A DNA stretch of 8,064 nt from Candidatus Krumholzibacteriia bacterium (GCA_028718575.1 JAQULN010000117.1:1-8064); one strand, 5' to 3'. Positions 1-6,882 are shown, counted from the stretch's first letter. Made by a program: numbers and translations. Notes: generated from the letters alone by a model not told the origin.

Positions 1-61
1 ACCCGAATTCACAGTTTTTATGCAGGTAGTGGCATTCTTTAGCAGATCTCGAACAACCTGG

Positions 62-66
62 AAGGA
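62..66 (+). promoter_or_regulatory. Shine-Dalgarno site of the Rrf2-type gene
   Basis: AAGGA lies 6 nt before the ATG at 73, which supports that start. The 72 bases before the gene hold no clear -35/-10 pair that I can defend. Confidence 0.6.
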
Positions 67-72
67 TGAGCG

Positions 73-471
73 ATGCTTCAGATCACCCGGCAGACCGAAT
101 ATGCCATCCGCGGTCTGCAAGAACTGGCTCGCCGCAACGGCGATGCTCCCGTCCAGCTCAAATCCATCGCCCGCAGTTGTGAGGTATCCGAGGCGTTTCT
201 GGCGAAGATCTTCCAGATGCTGTCGCAGCAACACATCGTCAAGAGCCACCGCGGCGTCAAAGGCGGCTTCAGCCTGGGCCGCCGTCCCGAGGAAATCACA
301 TTGCGCGACATCGTCGACGTCTGTGAGGGCGGCATTGCTCTGAACCATTGCCTGCGCCATACCAACCGCTGTGAAAACGTCGGTCACTGCAACATGACCG
401 CGGCGTGGAAACAAGCCCAGACCGCGCTGATCGAAGCGCTCGAGAAGACTCGTCTGGCAGATTTGCTCTAA
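73..471 (+). CDS. Rrf2-family Fe-S transcriptional regulator
   Basis: A 132-aa protein, close to the usual length of the Rrf2 family (IscR, NsrR, RsrR, CymR). These are dimeric winged-helix DNA-binding proteins that often carry an Fe-S cluster and sense cluster status, nitric oxide or redox. The N-terminal half (about 1-70) has the family helix-turn-helix and the wing signature with G61, G64, G65 and F66 before an ITLRDI segment (75-80). The cluster-type cysteines C93, C100 and C106 are spaced C-x6-C-x5-C, close to the C-x5-C-x5-C of IscR, and W112 follows as in the family. Two further cysteines, C36 and C84, are present; C84 lies in a CEGG segment where many members have a non-cysteine residue. 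The start at 73 has a good Shine-Dalgarno site. No isc, suf or nitric oxide genes are in view, so the ligand and subtype cannot be assigned. Its stop overlaps the 3' end of the convergent rlmN gene. Confidence 0.9.
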   Translation: MLQITRQTEYAIRGLQELARRNGDAPVQLKSIARSCEVSEAFLAKIFQMLSQQHIVKSHRGVKGGFSLGRRPEEITLRDIVDVCEGGIALNHCLRHTNRCENVGHCNMTAAWKQAQTALIEALEKTRLADLL

Positions 472-1547
472 TGGGACTGGGCTTCTGAGGAGTCTCTCTT
501 GGCGAGCCGGCGCCGCCGCAGCTGGCCGCAAGCGGCGTCGATATCCTGTCCCCCGCTGTCGCGAATGAAGGCGGGTATGCCGGCGTCGATCAAGACGCGC
601 TGGAAGGCCAGGATTCGCTCGCGCGACGGCGCGGTCAGCACCGATTGGTCCAATCGATTCAAAGGGATCAAGTTTACCTTGAACGGACGCCGCGCGACGA
701 GTTGAGCGAGCTGGAGCGCTTGTGCGGGCGCATCGGTCTGCCCTGCGATCAAGATCCAGGCGATGGTAGCCCGGCGGTCAACGCGGTCCGCATAGCGGGC
801 CGCGGCGTCCAGGACCGCCGCCACGCCGGCGCGGCCAGCCACGGGCATGAGCTTGCGGCGGGATGCATCGTCGGTGCCGCCGAGGCTGATGGTCAGCCCG
901 ACCGGCAGCTCGAACGCGGCCAGTTGTTCCAGGGCGTGCGGCGGGGCGCTCGTCGAGATCTGAATTCGTTGCGGGGACAGCCCGAGGCCGGCCGGATCCG
1001 TCAAGATCCGGATGGCCTGCGCCACGGCGGCGAAATTGTCCAGCGGTTCCCCCATCCCCATGAACACTACATTGTAGGCTCGTTCGCCGTGTCGGGCAAA
1101 TGGAGCGGCGGCCAGATCGGCGGCGAGGATCTGCACCTGCTCGACGATTTCGCCGCAGCTCAGATTCCGGGCCAGACCGCCGCGAGCCGTCGCGCAGAAA
1201 CTGCAAGCCATCGCGCAGCCGATCTGGCTGCTCACGCAGAACGTCGCGTGGCGACTCATCGGGATGATCACGCTTTCGCAGTCTTGCCCGTCGCGCATCT
1301 GCAGAAGGAGCTTGCGCGTGCCGTCTGGCGCCGACTGCCGCTCGTTGATTCGAGCGCCGGACGCGTCGTAGATCGCCGCGAGCGCCGCTCGCACGTCGCG
1401 CGGGAGATTGTGCATCGCGTCCCAGCTCATGGCGCCGCGCGCGTACAACCAGTGAGCGAGCTGGCGGCCGCGATACGACGGGAATCCCTGTTGCGCCAGC
1501 AGAGCGGGCCAGTCCGTGGGATTGATATCGCGCAGTAAAGGTTTCAT
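468..1547 (-). CDS. rlmN: 23S rRNA (adenine(2503)-C2)-methyltransferase, RlmN type
   Basis: A 359-aa radical SAM enzyme of the RlmN/Cfr family. Known members add a methyl group to C2 of A2503 in 23S rRNA and, in some bacteria, to A37 of certain tRNAs, acting in the cytoplasm. The iron-sulfur motif CxxxCxxC is C111, C115 and C118. C104 in the CVSSQ segment matches E. coli C118, and C340 in the AACGQL segment matches E. coli C355, the methyl-carrying cysteine, so the two-cysteine mechanism looks intact. The SAM-binding GMGEPL motif is at 164-169. The N-terminal domain (about 1-90) is the expected RNA-binding part. Two segments are unusual: SLGG at 221-224 where most RlmN proteins have SLHA, and IAGQTDAP near 267-274 where the family usually has a DGVND-like loop. 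This suggests a divergent branch. The ATG at 1547 gives a typical RlmN N-terminus, though no clear Shine-Dalgarno site precedes it. RlmN is preferred over Cfr on overall motif fit, without alignment. Confidence 0.93.
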   Translation of the reverse strand: MKPLLRDINPTDWPALLAQQGFPSYRGRQLAHWLYARGAMSWDAMHNLPRDVRAALAAIYDASGARINERQSAPDGTRKLLLQMRDGQDCESVIIPMSRHATFCVSSQIGCAMACSFCATARGGLARNLSCGEIVEQVQILAADLAAAPFARHGERAYNVVFMGMGEPLDNFAAVAQAIRILTDPAGLGLSPQRIQISTSAPPHALEQLAAFELPVGLTISLGGTDDASRRKLMPVAGRAGVAAVLDAAARYADRVDRRATIAWILIAGQTDAPAQALQLAQLVARRPFKVNLIPLNRLDQSVLTAPSRERILAFQRVLIDAGIPAFIRDSGGQDIDAACGQLRRRRLAKRDSSEAQSH

Positions 1548-1587
1548 GGTGTCGGTGCGAGGATCGGTGTATGTTGACCCCTGTGCT

Positions 1588-1637
1588 GCCGGCGGCGGCG
1601 TTGACGCTCAGGTGGCGATGTGATGTCCGCCGGCGGC
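1588..1637. repeat. 9-bp direct repeat in the divergent rlmN/response-regulator spacer
   Basis: GCCGGCGGC occurs at 1588-1596 and again at 1629-1637, spaced 41 bp start to start (about four helical turns), inside the 142-bp spacer between two divergent genes. Each copy contains the palindrome GCCGGC. It could be a pair of operator half-sites or just GC-rich chance. I see no well-formed -35/-10 promoter for either gene in this spacer. Confidence 0.3.
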
Positions 1638-1683
1638 ATTGATCCGGCTCACCGCCTGTTGCGGCATGCAACCAAGATCGTCG

Positions 1684-1689
1684 AGGAGG
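1684..1689 (+). promoter_or_regulatory. Shine-Dalgarno AGGAGG that questions the start codon
   Basis: A perfect AGGAGG abuts the ATG at 1690 with no spacer, but lies exactly 6 nt before the in-frame TTG at 1696. On spacing alone TTG 1696 is the better initiation codon. The two starts differ by two residues, and both begin just before the receiver's first strand. Confidence 0.6.
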
Positions 1690-3060
1690 ATGGATTTGCA
1701 AACCGTCCTGGTAGTTGACGATGAGATCGCGATCCGCGAAACCCTGGTGCAGATCCTCAGCTACGAGGACTATCGAGTTCTGACCGCGGCCACCGGCCCC
1801 CAAGCGCTGCACGTGCTGGAAGACCGGCCGGTCGATGTGGTGTTGCTCGATATCAAGATGCCGGGCATGGACGGTTTCGACGTTTTGGCGCGGGTGCGCG
1901 ACACCCATGCGGAGATCCCCGTCATCATCATCTCCGGCCACGGCGATATCCAAACGGCGGTCCAGGCCGTCAAATGCGGCGCCTACGATTTCCTCGAAAA
2001 ACCGCTGGATCGGGCGCGCTTGCTGGTGACGTTGCAGAACTGCCTGCAACACCGCCAGACCCTCGCGGACCGCGAGCGACTCGCCGCGAAGGCGGGCCGT
2101 AGCACGCCGCTCATCGGGCAGTGCGCGGCGATGCAGGCGGTGCGCGATTTCGTCGCGAAGGTCGCGCCGACCGAGGCGACGGTCCTGGTGACCGGTGAGA
2201 ACGGAACCGGCAAGGAACTGGTCGTCGGGGCCATCCATGCCGGCAGCCCTCGCCGCGGCGGCCCGTTGGTCGAAGTCAACTGCGCCGCGATCCCGGCCGA
2301 TTTGGTCGAGAGCGAATTGTTCGGTCACGAAAAAGGGGCTTTCACCGGAGCCGACCGGCTGCGAATCGGCAAGTTCGAACAGGCGAATGGTGGGACCTTG
2401 TTCCTCGACGAGGTTGGCGACATGGGGGAACAGGCTCAGGCCAAGGTTCTACGCGCGGTCGAAGAGGGCACGATCCAGCGCGTCGGCGGGCGCGAGACGA
2501 TGAAGGTGGACGTTCGCATCGTCGCCGCCACCAACCGCGATCTCGCCGCGCCGGCCTCCGGTTTTCGCCGCGACCTCTATTTTCGCCTCAACGTGCTCGC
2601 GATCAATTTGCCGCCGCTTCGAGAACGCACTGGTGACGTCGAACTCTTGCTGGCGTATTTCATGGACCAGCTTGCCGGGGCCATGAAGACCCGAACCAAG
2701 ACCTTTTCGCCGGAAGCCCTCTCATTGTTGTCCCAGTATGACTGGCCTGGAAACGTGCGCGAACTGCGCAACTTGGTGGAGCGATTGCTGATCCTCGTGC
2801 CCGGGCCGGTCATCAAGCCAGCCGATCTGCCGGTATTGAGTGATCAGATGGCCGGCGTAGACGCACCCCAAGATCTCTTCCGCTGCCGCGATTTCCAGGC
2901 GTTTAAAGCGAAGGCCGAAGCGCTGTATCTGCAGCAAAAACTCAGGGATAACCGCTTCAACGTGAGCCGGACCGCCGAAGTGCTCGGGATGCAGCGGAGC
3001 AATCTGTACAAAAAGATCACGAAGTATGGCCTACAGACGCAGGCGGAGGATTCACCCTAG
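1690..3060 (+). CDS. Sigma-54-dependent response regulator, NtrC/NtrX type
   Basis: A 456-aa bacterial enhancer-binding protein with three domains. The receiver (about 3-120) has the acidic pair D10/D11, phospho-acceptor D54 in VLLDIKMPG, S82 and K104. The AAA+ domain (about 140-375) has Walker A GENGTGKE (169-176), the sigma-54-contacting GAFTGA loop (216-221), Walker B around D240/E241 and the DWPGNVRE segment (351-358). A Fis-type helix-turn-helix lies at about 421-445. Phosphorylation at D54 by a sensor kinase would be expected to control ATP-driven opening of sigma-54 promoter complexes. The C-terminal segment with SRTAEVLGM resembles NtrX more than NtrC, but that is an impression. No sensor kinase gene is adjacent, so it is an orphan within this window. 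The longer frame opening at TTG 1639 adds 17 residues not seen in the family, so I prefer 1690, or 1696 by Shine-Dalgarno spacing. Upstream it is divergent from rlmN. Confidence 0.92.
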   Translation: MDLQTVLVVDDEIAIRETLVQILSYEDYRVLTAATGPQALHVLEDRPVDVVLLDIKMPGMDGFDVLARVRDTHAEIPVIIISGHGDIQTAVQAVKCGAYDFLEKPLDRARLLVTLQNCLQHRQTLADRERLAAKAGRSTPLIGQCAAMQAVRDFVAKVAPTEATVLVTGENGTGKELVVGAIHAGSPRRGGPLVEVNCAAIPADLVESELFGHEKGAFTGADRLRIGKFEQANGGTLFLDEVGDMGEQAQAKVLRAVEEGTIQRVGGRETMKVDVRIVAATNRDLAAPASGFRRDLYFRLNVLAINLPPLRERTGDVELLLAYFMDQLAGAMKTRTKTFSPEALSLLSQYDWPGNVRELRNLVERLLILVPGPVIKPADLPVLSDQMAGVDAPQDLFRCRDFQAFKAKAEALYLQQKLRDNRFNVSRTAEVLGMQRSNLYKKITKYGLQTQAEDSP

Positions 3061-3094
3061 TCGAACGCTCTGCGGTTGGACCGGCGGCCCGGAG

Positions 3095-3113
3095 CCTGCC
3101 GGAATTCGGCGGG
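3095..3113 (+). terminator. GC-rich hairpin after the response-regulator gene, no T tract
   Basis: CCTGCCG (3095-3101), loop GAATT, then CGGCGGG (3107-3113) gives a 7-bp stem with one G-T pair, 35 nt past the stop codon. No T run follows, so it is at best a weak or factor-assisted terminator. Confidence 0.3.
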
Positions 3114-3142
3114 ACGGAAACTGTCCACGCCGTCGGGAGGAG

Positions 3143-3171
3143 TTGACGGCTGCCGACGGATTCTGTATCCT
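3143..3171 (+). promoter_or_regulatory. Sigma-70-like promoter for the small exported protein
   Basis: TTGACG (3143-3148) and TATCCT (3166-3171) are separated by exactly 17 bp. Each matches the consensus hexamer at four or five of six positions. Transcription would start near 3178, giving a leader of about 95 nt before the ATG at 3273. I looked for a -24/-12 element here and found none, so this gene is probably not sigma-54 driven. Confidence 0.6.
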
Positions 3172-3210
3172 CATAAACGAACTTGGAACCGGACGTCATA
3201 TCGGGCCTGC

Positions 3211-3258
3211 TTGACTGGTTCAGCAACCGGAGACTTCTGGGGGGTTGCTGAACGTCAA
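3211..3258 (+). promoter_or_regulatory. Long inverted repeat in the leader, next to the ribosome binding site
   Basis: GTTCAGCAACC (3218-3228) is the exact reverse complement of GGTTGCTGAAC (3243-3253), with a 14-nt loop. Outside a TG bulge (3216-3217), TTGAC (3211-3215) pairs with GTCAA (3254-3258), making 16 bp in all. The stem ends one base before the Shine-Dalgarno GGAGGAGG (3260-3267). It could be an mRNA structure that controls translation or stability, or a DNA operator. There is no T tract, so it is not a terminator. Confidence 0.7.
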
Positions 3259-3259
3259 C

Positions 3260-3267
3260 GGAGGAGG
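3260..3267 (+). promoter_or_regulatory. Strong Shine-Dalgarno site GGAGGAGG
   Basis: It lies 5 nt before the ATG at 3273 and fixes the start of the small exported protein. It is the strongest ribosome binding site in the window and sits at the foot of the leader stem-loop. Confidence 0.75.
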
Positions 3268-3272
3268 ACGGC

Positions 3273-3593
3273 ATGAAACGGGTAGTCGCCATCCTCGTGA
3301 TCCTGGGTATCGGGGTGTCGAGTCCGCTTTGGTGTGCGGCCGCCAACCCGCCGACTGATCCAGGCCGAACGCCGATCGTCCTGTCGGTGCCGGCCGGCGG
3401 CCAATCGACCGCGTCGCAGGATCAGGGTGGAGGCGGCCAGGAACAGGGCAGCAATCTGGGTGATCCAGACGAACTCGGCGGTGGTTTCCGCGGTAACGGC
3501 ACGGTTCTAACCACGCCGAGCAGCACGAGCAATCAACCTTCGATCGTTCATTGGTTCAATACGCTGCTGCTGTTCGTTACGCAGCTTCCGTGA
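3273..3593 (+). CDS. Small exported protein of unknown function
   Basis: A 106-aa protein I do not recognise. Residues 1-24 form a signal peptide: KR at 2-3, a hydrophobic core (about 4-20), and an alanine-rich cleavage region near C21-A24, so cleavage is likely just before N25. C21 is preceded by PLW, which does not fit a lipobox, so it is probably not a lipoprotein. The mature part is polar and low in complexity: a proline-rich start (26-34), a Gly/Gln-rich stretch (about 49-60), then a GDPDELGGGF segment (63-72) and a Ser/Thr-rich linker. The end (about 91-105) turns hydrophobic, with W94, F95, three leucines and F101. It has its own promoter, a strong Shine-Dalgarno site and a leader hairpin, which argues for a real and well-translated gene. 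The TPR-type EBP begins 78 nt downstream on the same strand. Possible roles are an envelope protein or a precursor of a secreted signal; neither is shown. Confidence 0.75.
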   Translation: MKRVVAILVILGIGVSSPLWCAAANPPTDPGRTPIVLSVPAGGQSTASQDQGGGGQEQGSNLGDPDELGGGFRGNGTVLTTPSSTSNQPSIVHWFNTLLLFVTQLP

Positions 3594-3598
3594 TTCGA

Positions 3599-3619
3599 CC
3601 AGCGGGCCGAGACCGCTGG
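3599..3619 (+). other. Short hairpin between the exported-protein gene and the EBP gene
   Basis: CCAGCGG (3599-3605), a 7-nt loop, and CCGCTGG (3613-3619) form a perfect 7-bp stem starting 6 nt after the stop codon. No T tract follows. It may protect the upstream message or reduce read-through into the long EBP gene. I see no promoter in this 78-nt gap, which favours co-transcription. Confidence 0.4.
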
Positions 3620-3671
3620 CCGACCGGACATTGAATCTGCGATCCACCAGCTCGCCAGGGGATGCAGATGG

Positions 3672-6600
3672 ATGCCTGAATTCGAAGGACAGGACAAGCG
3701 AGGGATTAGCCAGGACGGTTTGACGACCGGTGCTTGGCGCCAGGAATCGTCGCGTCTGGAAGCTGTGGGGGATCTGCACTTCCACGCTGCGGCTTACAAC
3801 ACGGCTTATGAGTATTACCGCCGCGCGCTGCCGACGGACACGCGGACGCAGTTGCCGCTAGCCAGAACACTCTCCTTGTTGCGGAAATCTCTGACGACGT
3901 GTTTGCACTTGGGCTGGACAGGCCGCGCTGACCGCCTCTTGGAGGATGCTTGGTCTGTGTTGCGCGACGGCGCCGACTTGCCGGTGTCGGACACGGAGAT
4001 CGAGAATCGGGACTGCGAACGCGCCCGGTTGCGGGTCCGCCAAGCTGCGTTGTTGATGCTGCGCGGCGAATACCAGCACGCTCTGGATGTTGCCAAGCGG
4101 TCGTTCGCGTACCTGGCGTTGACCGACAAGCATCTCGAGGTTGCCAACCTCCAGCTCACCATGGGTGCCTGCTACCAGCGCCTGGGCCGGCTGGACAAAG
4201 CCGAGGAGTTCTATCTCGACAGCCTGGGGACGTATCGGCGGATCGGCGACGAAACCGGGGTGGCCACTTTACACAACGCACTTGCGCTGTTGCACAAGGC
4301 CGCTTGCCGCTGGGATAAGGCTCTCTCGCTGCTCGATCGCGCGATTGAATTGGCCGCGCGGAACGGTGCGCCGCCGCTTCTGTCTTGGTTCCATCTGAAC
4401 CGCGGCATCATCTTGACCAAGATCGGCCGCTTCGCCGAGGCGCAACTGGCGCTGGACAAGTGCCTGCGGCTATGTCAGAGCCTCGGTGACCGGATCCGCG
4501 AGCCGAAGACGCTGTTGGCGCTGAGCCGCCTTGAAATGCTGACAGGTCGCCTGGCCAGTGCGGAGGAGAACGTCCTGGCGGCCGAGGCTCTGGCCTCGCG
4601 AGAGCGCCTGCAGCGCGAGGTCATCATTGCCGACGAATACCTGGGTGATATCATGCTGGCGCGCGGCGACGGCGAGCGGGCGCTTTTCAACTACGAACTC
4701 GGGCTGACGAAGGTACGCGCGCTAGGTCAGGCCAGGGATCTCGAAGGCGAACTGCTGCGACGGCGCGCCGAAGCCAGACGCCTGACCGGCGACCTTGCGC
4801 TCGCGATGGCAGATGCGCACGCCGCCGTGGCCGTTTGCGAACAGTGCGGCGAGCTCTATGAACTCGGTTTCAGCCACTTGACATTGGGCAACGCCTATGC
4901 CGTCGCGGCCGACTGGGCGCAGGCCGATGCTCATTTTCGAAGGGCCGTGGATCTCTTCCGTTCACAGCAGTTGCCGCGCGAATGGTGCGCAGCGGTTTGC
5001 GCCTATCTCTCGGCACGGTTGGATTCGGCCGATAAGCCCGTTCTGCTCAAGTTGCGCAGGCTGCTGCTCGACGTCCAAGAACACGCGGCAGCCGGAGTCG
5101 GCGACGATACTCTCGCGACTTGTCTATCCGGACTGGTTCGCGTCCAGTTGCGGCTAGGTCTCTGCGACGACGCTCTTCTGACGGTTTTTGAACTGGAGCG
5201 GGTGGCTCGCGGGTTGGAGGACTGCGAACGTCTGGCAGAAACAGCCCGTATGCGGGCCCTCGTCGAGGCGGGTCTTGTCGCCTCGATCGACCAGGCGGAG
5301 TCGCCGGCGCGCATCCTGTCCGGTATTCCCGGCTTGTTCCAAGCTTCCGACCATAGCTTGACGCAGCACCTCGGTACGATCCTGACGGCTGCCTGCGAGC
5401 GAGCGCACGCCGGCTGCGGTTTCTTGGCACTCGCGCAGAACGGTCAATCGACGGAACCGCTGGCGATCGCCGCGCGTCAGGCGATCGACGCCAATTTGGC
5501 GGAACAACTGGCGCGTTGGTTCAAGAGCCGACCCGGCGACCGTTCCGAACCAATTTACTACAGCCAACTGCCGCCGCATTCGCCGCTGGAGGCGCAAGTG
5601 CCGTCGATCGCGAACCGACTCAGCGGCTGCGTATTCTTGCCGATCTCGATGCATCAACGCCAACTCGGACTGCTGTTTCTCGGGCTCACCGGCGTCGCGG
5701 CCGAGGAGAATCGGGTCGATCGCGCCAGCCTGGATTTCCTTGCGAGTTATATGGGTTTCCTCGGCTTGTTCCTGGCCGAAAAGCTCTCTGCCGCAGGTGC
5801 TCGCGAAGTATTAGCGGAATCCGAAGGAGGCTTCGACAATATTATCACGTGTGACGATCGCATGCTGGAGATGCTGGCCTTGTTGCGCAAGGTTGCGTCG
5901 AGCGATCTCACCGTGTTGTTGCGGGGCGAGACCGGAACCGGCAAAGGTCTCTTGGCCTATGCGTTACACCGTCTCAGCCCTCGCGCGCAGCAACGATTCC
6001 AGTCCATCAACTGCGCCGCCATTCCGGAAACCCTGCTCGAGAGCGAATTGTTCGGCCACGTCAAGGGTTCGTTCACTGGCGCCGATCGCGACAAAACGGG
6101 TTTGTTGGTCGATGCCGAGGGCGGTACGGTTTTCCTGGACGAAATCGGCAAGATGCCGCTGTCGATGCAAGGGAAACTTCTGCATTTCCTCGATTCGCGA
6201 TTGGTGCGTCCGGTCGGCTCCAACCAAGCACGTCAAGTCGATGTGCGGATCGTCTGCGCCAGCAAGACCGACCTGAATGAGCTCGTCCAGAGTGATCGCT
6301 TCCTGGAAGATCTCTATTTCCGGCTCCTCGATTTTCCCCTCGTCGTGCCGCCGTTACGCGAGCGCCCGCGTGACATTCCTCTGCTGGCGCGCCACTTTGT
6401 GCAAGCCGACGCGGCTGCTCTCTGTGGTCACACCCCGAGCATCGGCACCGATTTCATGGATGCGCTAGTGCAGCACGACTGGCCCGGCAACATTCGCGAG
6501 CTGGAAAAGTGCATCAAGCGAGCGCTTGTCCTTGCTCGGGGTGAGGGAATTCTTCGACTTGGCCACCTGCCGCGCGAACTGACGCCGTACGCAACCGACC

Positions 6601-6773
6601 GGAAGCATACGGACGGCCGGACGCCGCTGCGGGAGACACTGACGGCCGTTGAATCCCGCGAAATCGCCAGTGCCCTGAGGGCGACCGGAGGCAACAAATC
6701 AGCGGCCGCCAAGTTGCTCTGCATCAGCTACCCCAATCTCCTCAAAAAGGTCCGCCAGTACGGCCTGCATTGA
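3672..6773 (+). CDS. TPR-GAF sigma-54 enhancer-binding protein
   Basis: A 1033-aa protein with no signal peptide or membrane segment, hence cytoplasmic. Residues about 30-530 are helical TPR-like repeats; clear units include those around 159-190, 199-229, 240-270, 320-350 and 399-430. A GAF-like sensor domain follows (about 545-705). The AAA+ sigma-54 domain (about 720-955) has Walker A GETGTGKG (752-759), a GSFTGA loop (799-804), Walker B with D823/E824, and DWPGNIRE (936-943). A Fis-type helix-turn-helix ends the protein (about 1003-1031). It has no receiver, so it is probably controlled by ligand or protein binding to the TPR or GAF part instead of by phosphorylation. The GSFTGA loop has Ser for the usual Ala but keeps the FTGA core. 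Start: ATG 3672 with AGGGG at 3657-3661, 10 nt upstream, a little far; two other ATGs at 3662 and 3668 are out of frame and hit TGA at once. It probably shares a transcript with the small exported protein. Confidence 0.9.
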   Translation: MPEFEGQDKRGISQDGLTTGAWRQESSRLEAVGDLHFHAAAYNTAYEYYRRALPTDTRTQLPLARTLSLLRKSLTTCLHLGWTGRADRLLEDAWSVLRDGADLPVSDTEIENRDCERARLRVRQAALLMLRGEYQHALDVAKRSFAYLALTDKHLEVANLQLTMGACYQRLGRLDKAEEFYLDSLGTYRRIGDETGVATLHNALALLHKAACRWDKALSLLDRAIELAARNGAPPLLSWFHLNRGIILTKIGRFAEAQLALDKCLRLCQSLGDRIREPKTLLALSRLEMLTGRLASAEENVLAAEALASRERLQREVIIADEYLGDIMLARGDGERALFNYELGLTKVRALGQARDLEGELLRRRAEARRLTGDLALAMADAHAAVAVCEQCGELYELGFSHLTLGNAYAVAADWAQADAHFRRAVDLFRSQQLPREWCAAVCAYLSARLDSADKPVLLKLRRLLLDVQEHAAAGVGDDTLATCLSGLVRVQLRLGLCDDALLTVFELERVARGLEDCERLAETARMRALVEAGLVASIDQAESPARILSGIPGLFQASDHSLTQHLGTILTAACERAHAGCGFLALAQNGQSTEPLAIAARQAIDANLAEQLARWFKSRPGDRSEPIYYSQLPPHSPLEAQVPSIANRLSGCVFLPISMHQRQLGLLFLGLTGVAAEENRVDRASLDFLASYMGFLGLFLAEKLSAAGAREVLAESEGGFDNIITCDDRMLEMLALLRKVASSDLTVLLRGETGTGKGLLAYALHRLSPRAQQRFQSINCAAIPETLLESELFGHVKGSFTGADRDKTGLLVDAEGGTVFLDEIGKMPLSMQGKLLHFLDSRLVRPVGSNQARQVDVRIVCASKTDLNELVQSDRFLEDLYFRLLDFPLVVPPLRERPRDIPLLARHFVQADAAALCGHTPSIGTDFMDALVQHDWPGNIRELEKCIKRALVLARGEGILRLGHLPRELTPYATDRKHTDGRTPLRETLTAVESREIASALRATGGNKSAAAKLLCISYPNLLKKVRQYGLH

Positions 6774-6870
6774 CCTTTTGCAGCCAGTCCTTCGCTAATG
6801 ACCCAGGTTTGACTGTACGCACGGTAATTCCACGGCCAAACGCAGGCAAAGGTTTTTGTATTCTAAAGTC
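6774..6870. other. Non-coding stretch after the EBP gene
   Basis: About 100 bases with no terminator directly after the stop codon and no gene. Base composition falls towards AT-rich near 6850. The first T-tailed hairpin downstream is at 6933-6964, so the EBP transcript may run on to it. Confidence 0.4.
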
Positions 6871-6876
6871 TATAAT
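6871..6876 (+). promoter_or_regulatory. Consensus -10 box (TATAAT)
   Basis: A perfect TATAAT in a locally AT-rich stretch. The -35 region (about 6847-6854) is AAAGGT-like and poor, so promoter strength is uncertain. A transcript would begin near 6883, just before three consecutive hairpins. Confidence 0.45.
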
Positions 6877-6882
6877 AACAAC

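Noticed and set aside
30..43. TGGCAT...GC resembling a sigma-54 promoter upstream of the Rrf2 gene
   Set aside because: The GG and GC pairs are 9 bases apart, not the required 10, and the -12 part is poor.
1639..1689. 17-residue N-terminal extension of the response regulator from TTG 1639
   Set aside because: It adds residues before the receiver that the family lacks and has no ribosome binding site, whereas AGGAGG at 1684-1689 points to 1690 or 1696.
645..2328. Long open frames opposite rlmN (645-1538, plus strand) and opposite rlmN and the response regulator (778-2328, minus strand)
   Set aside because: Arginine/alanine-rich translations with no domain sense, fully overlapping genes with clear conserved motifs; typical GC-rich shadow frames.
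2308..6061. Nearly identical ~20-bp stretch at 2308-2327 and 6040-6059
   Set aside because: It encodes the conserved ESELFGH segment before the GAFTGA-type loop in both EBPs; shared protein motif, not a DNA repeat of interest.
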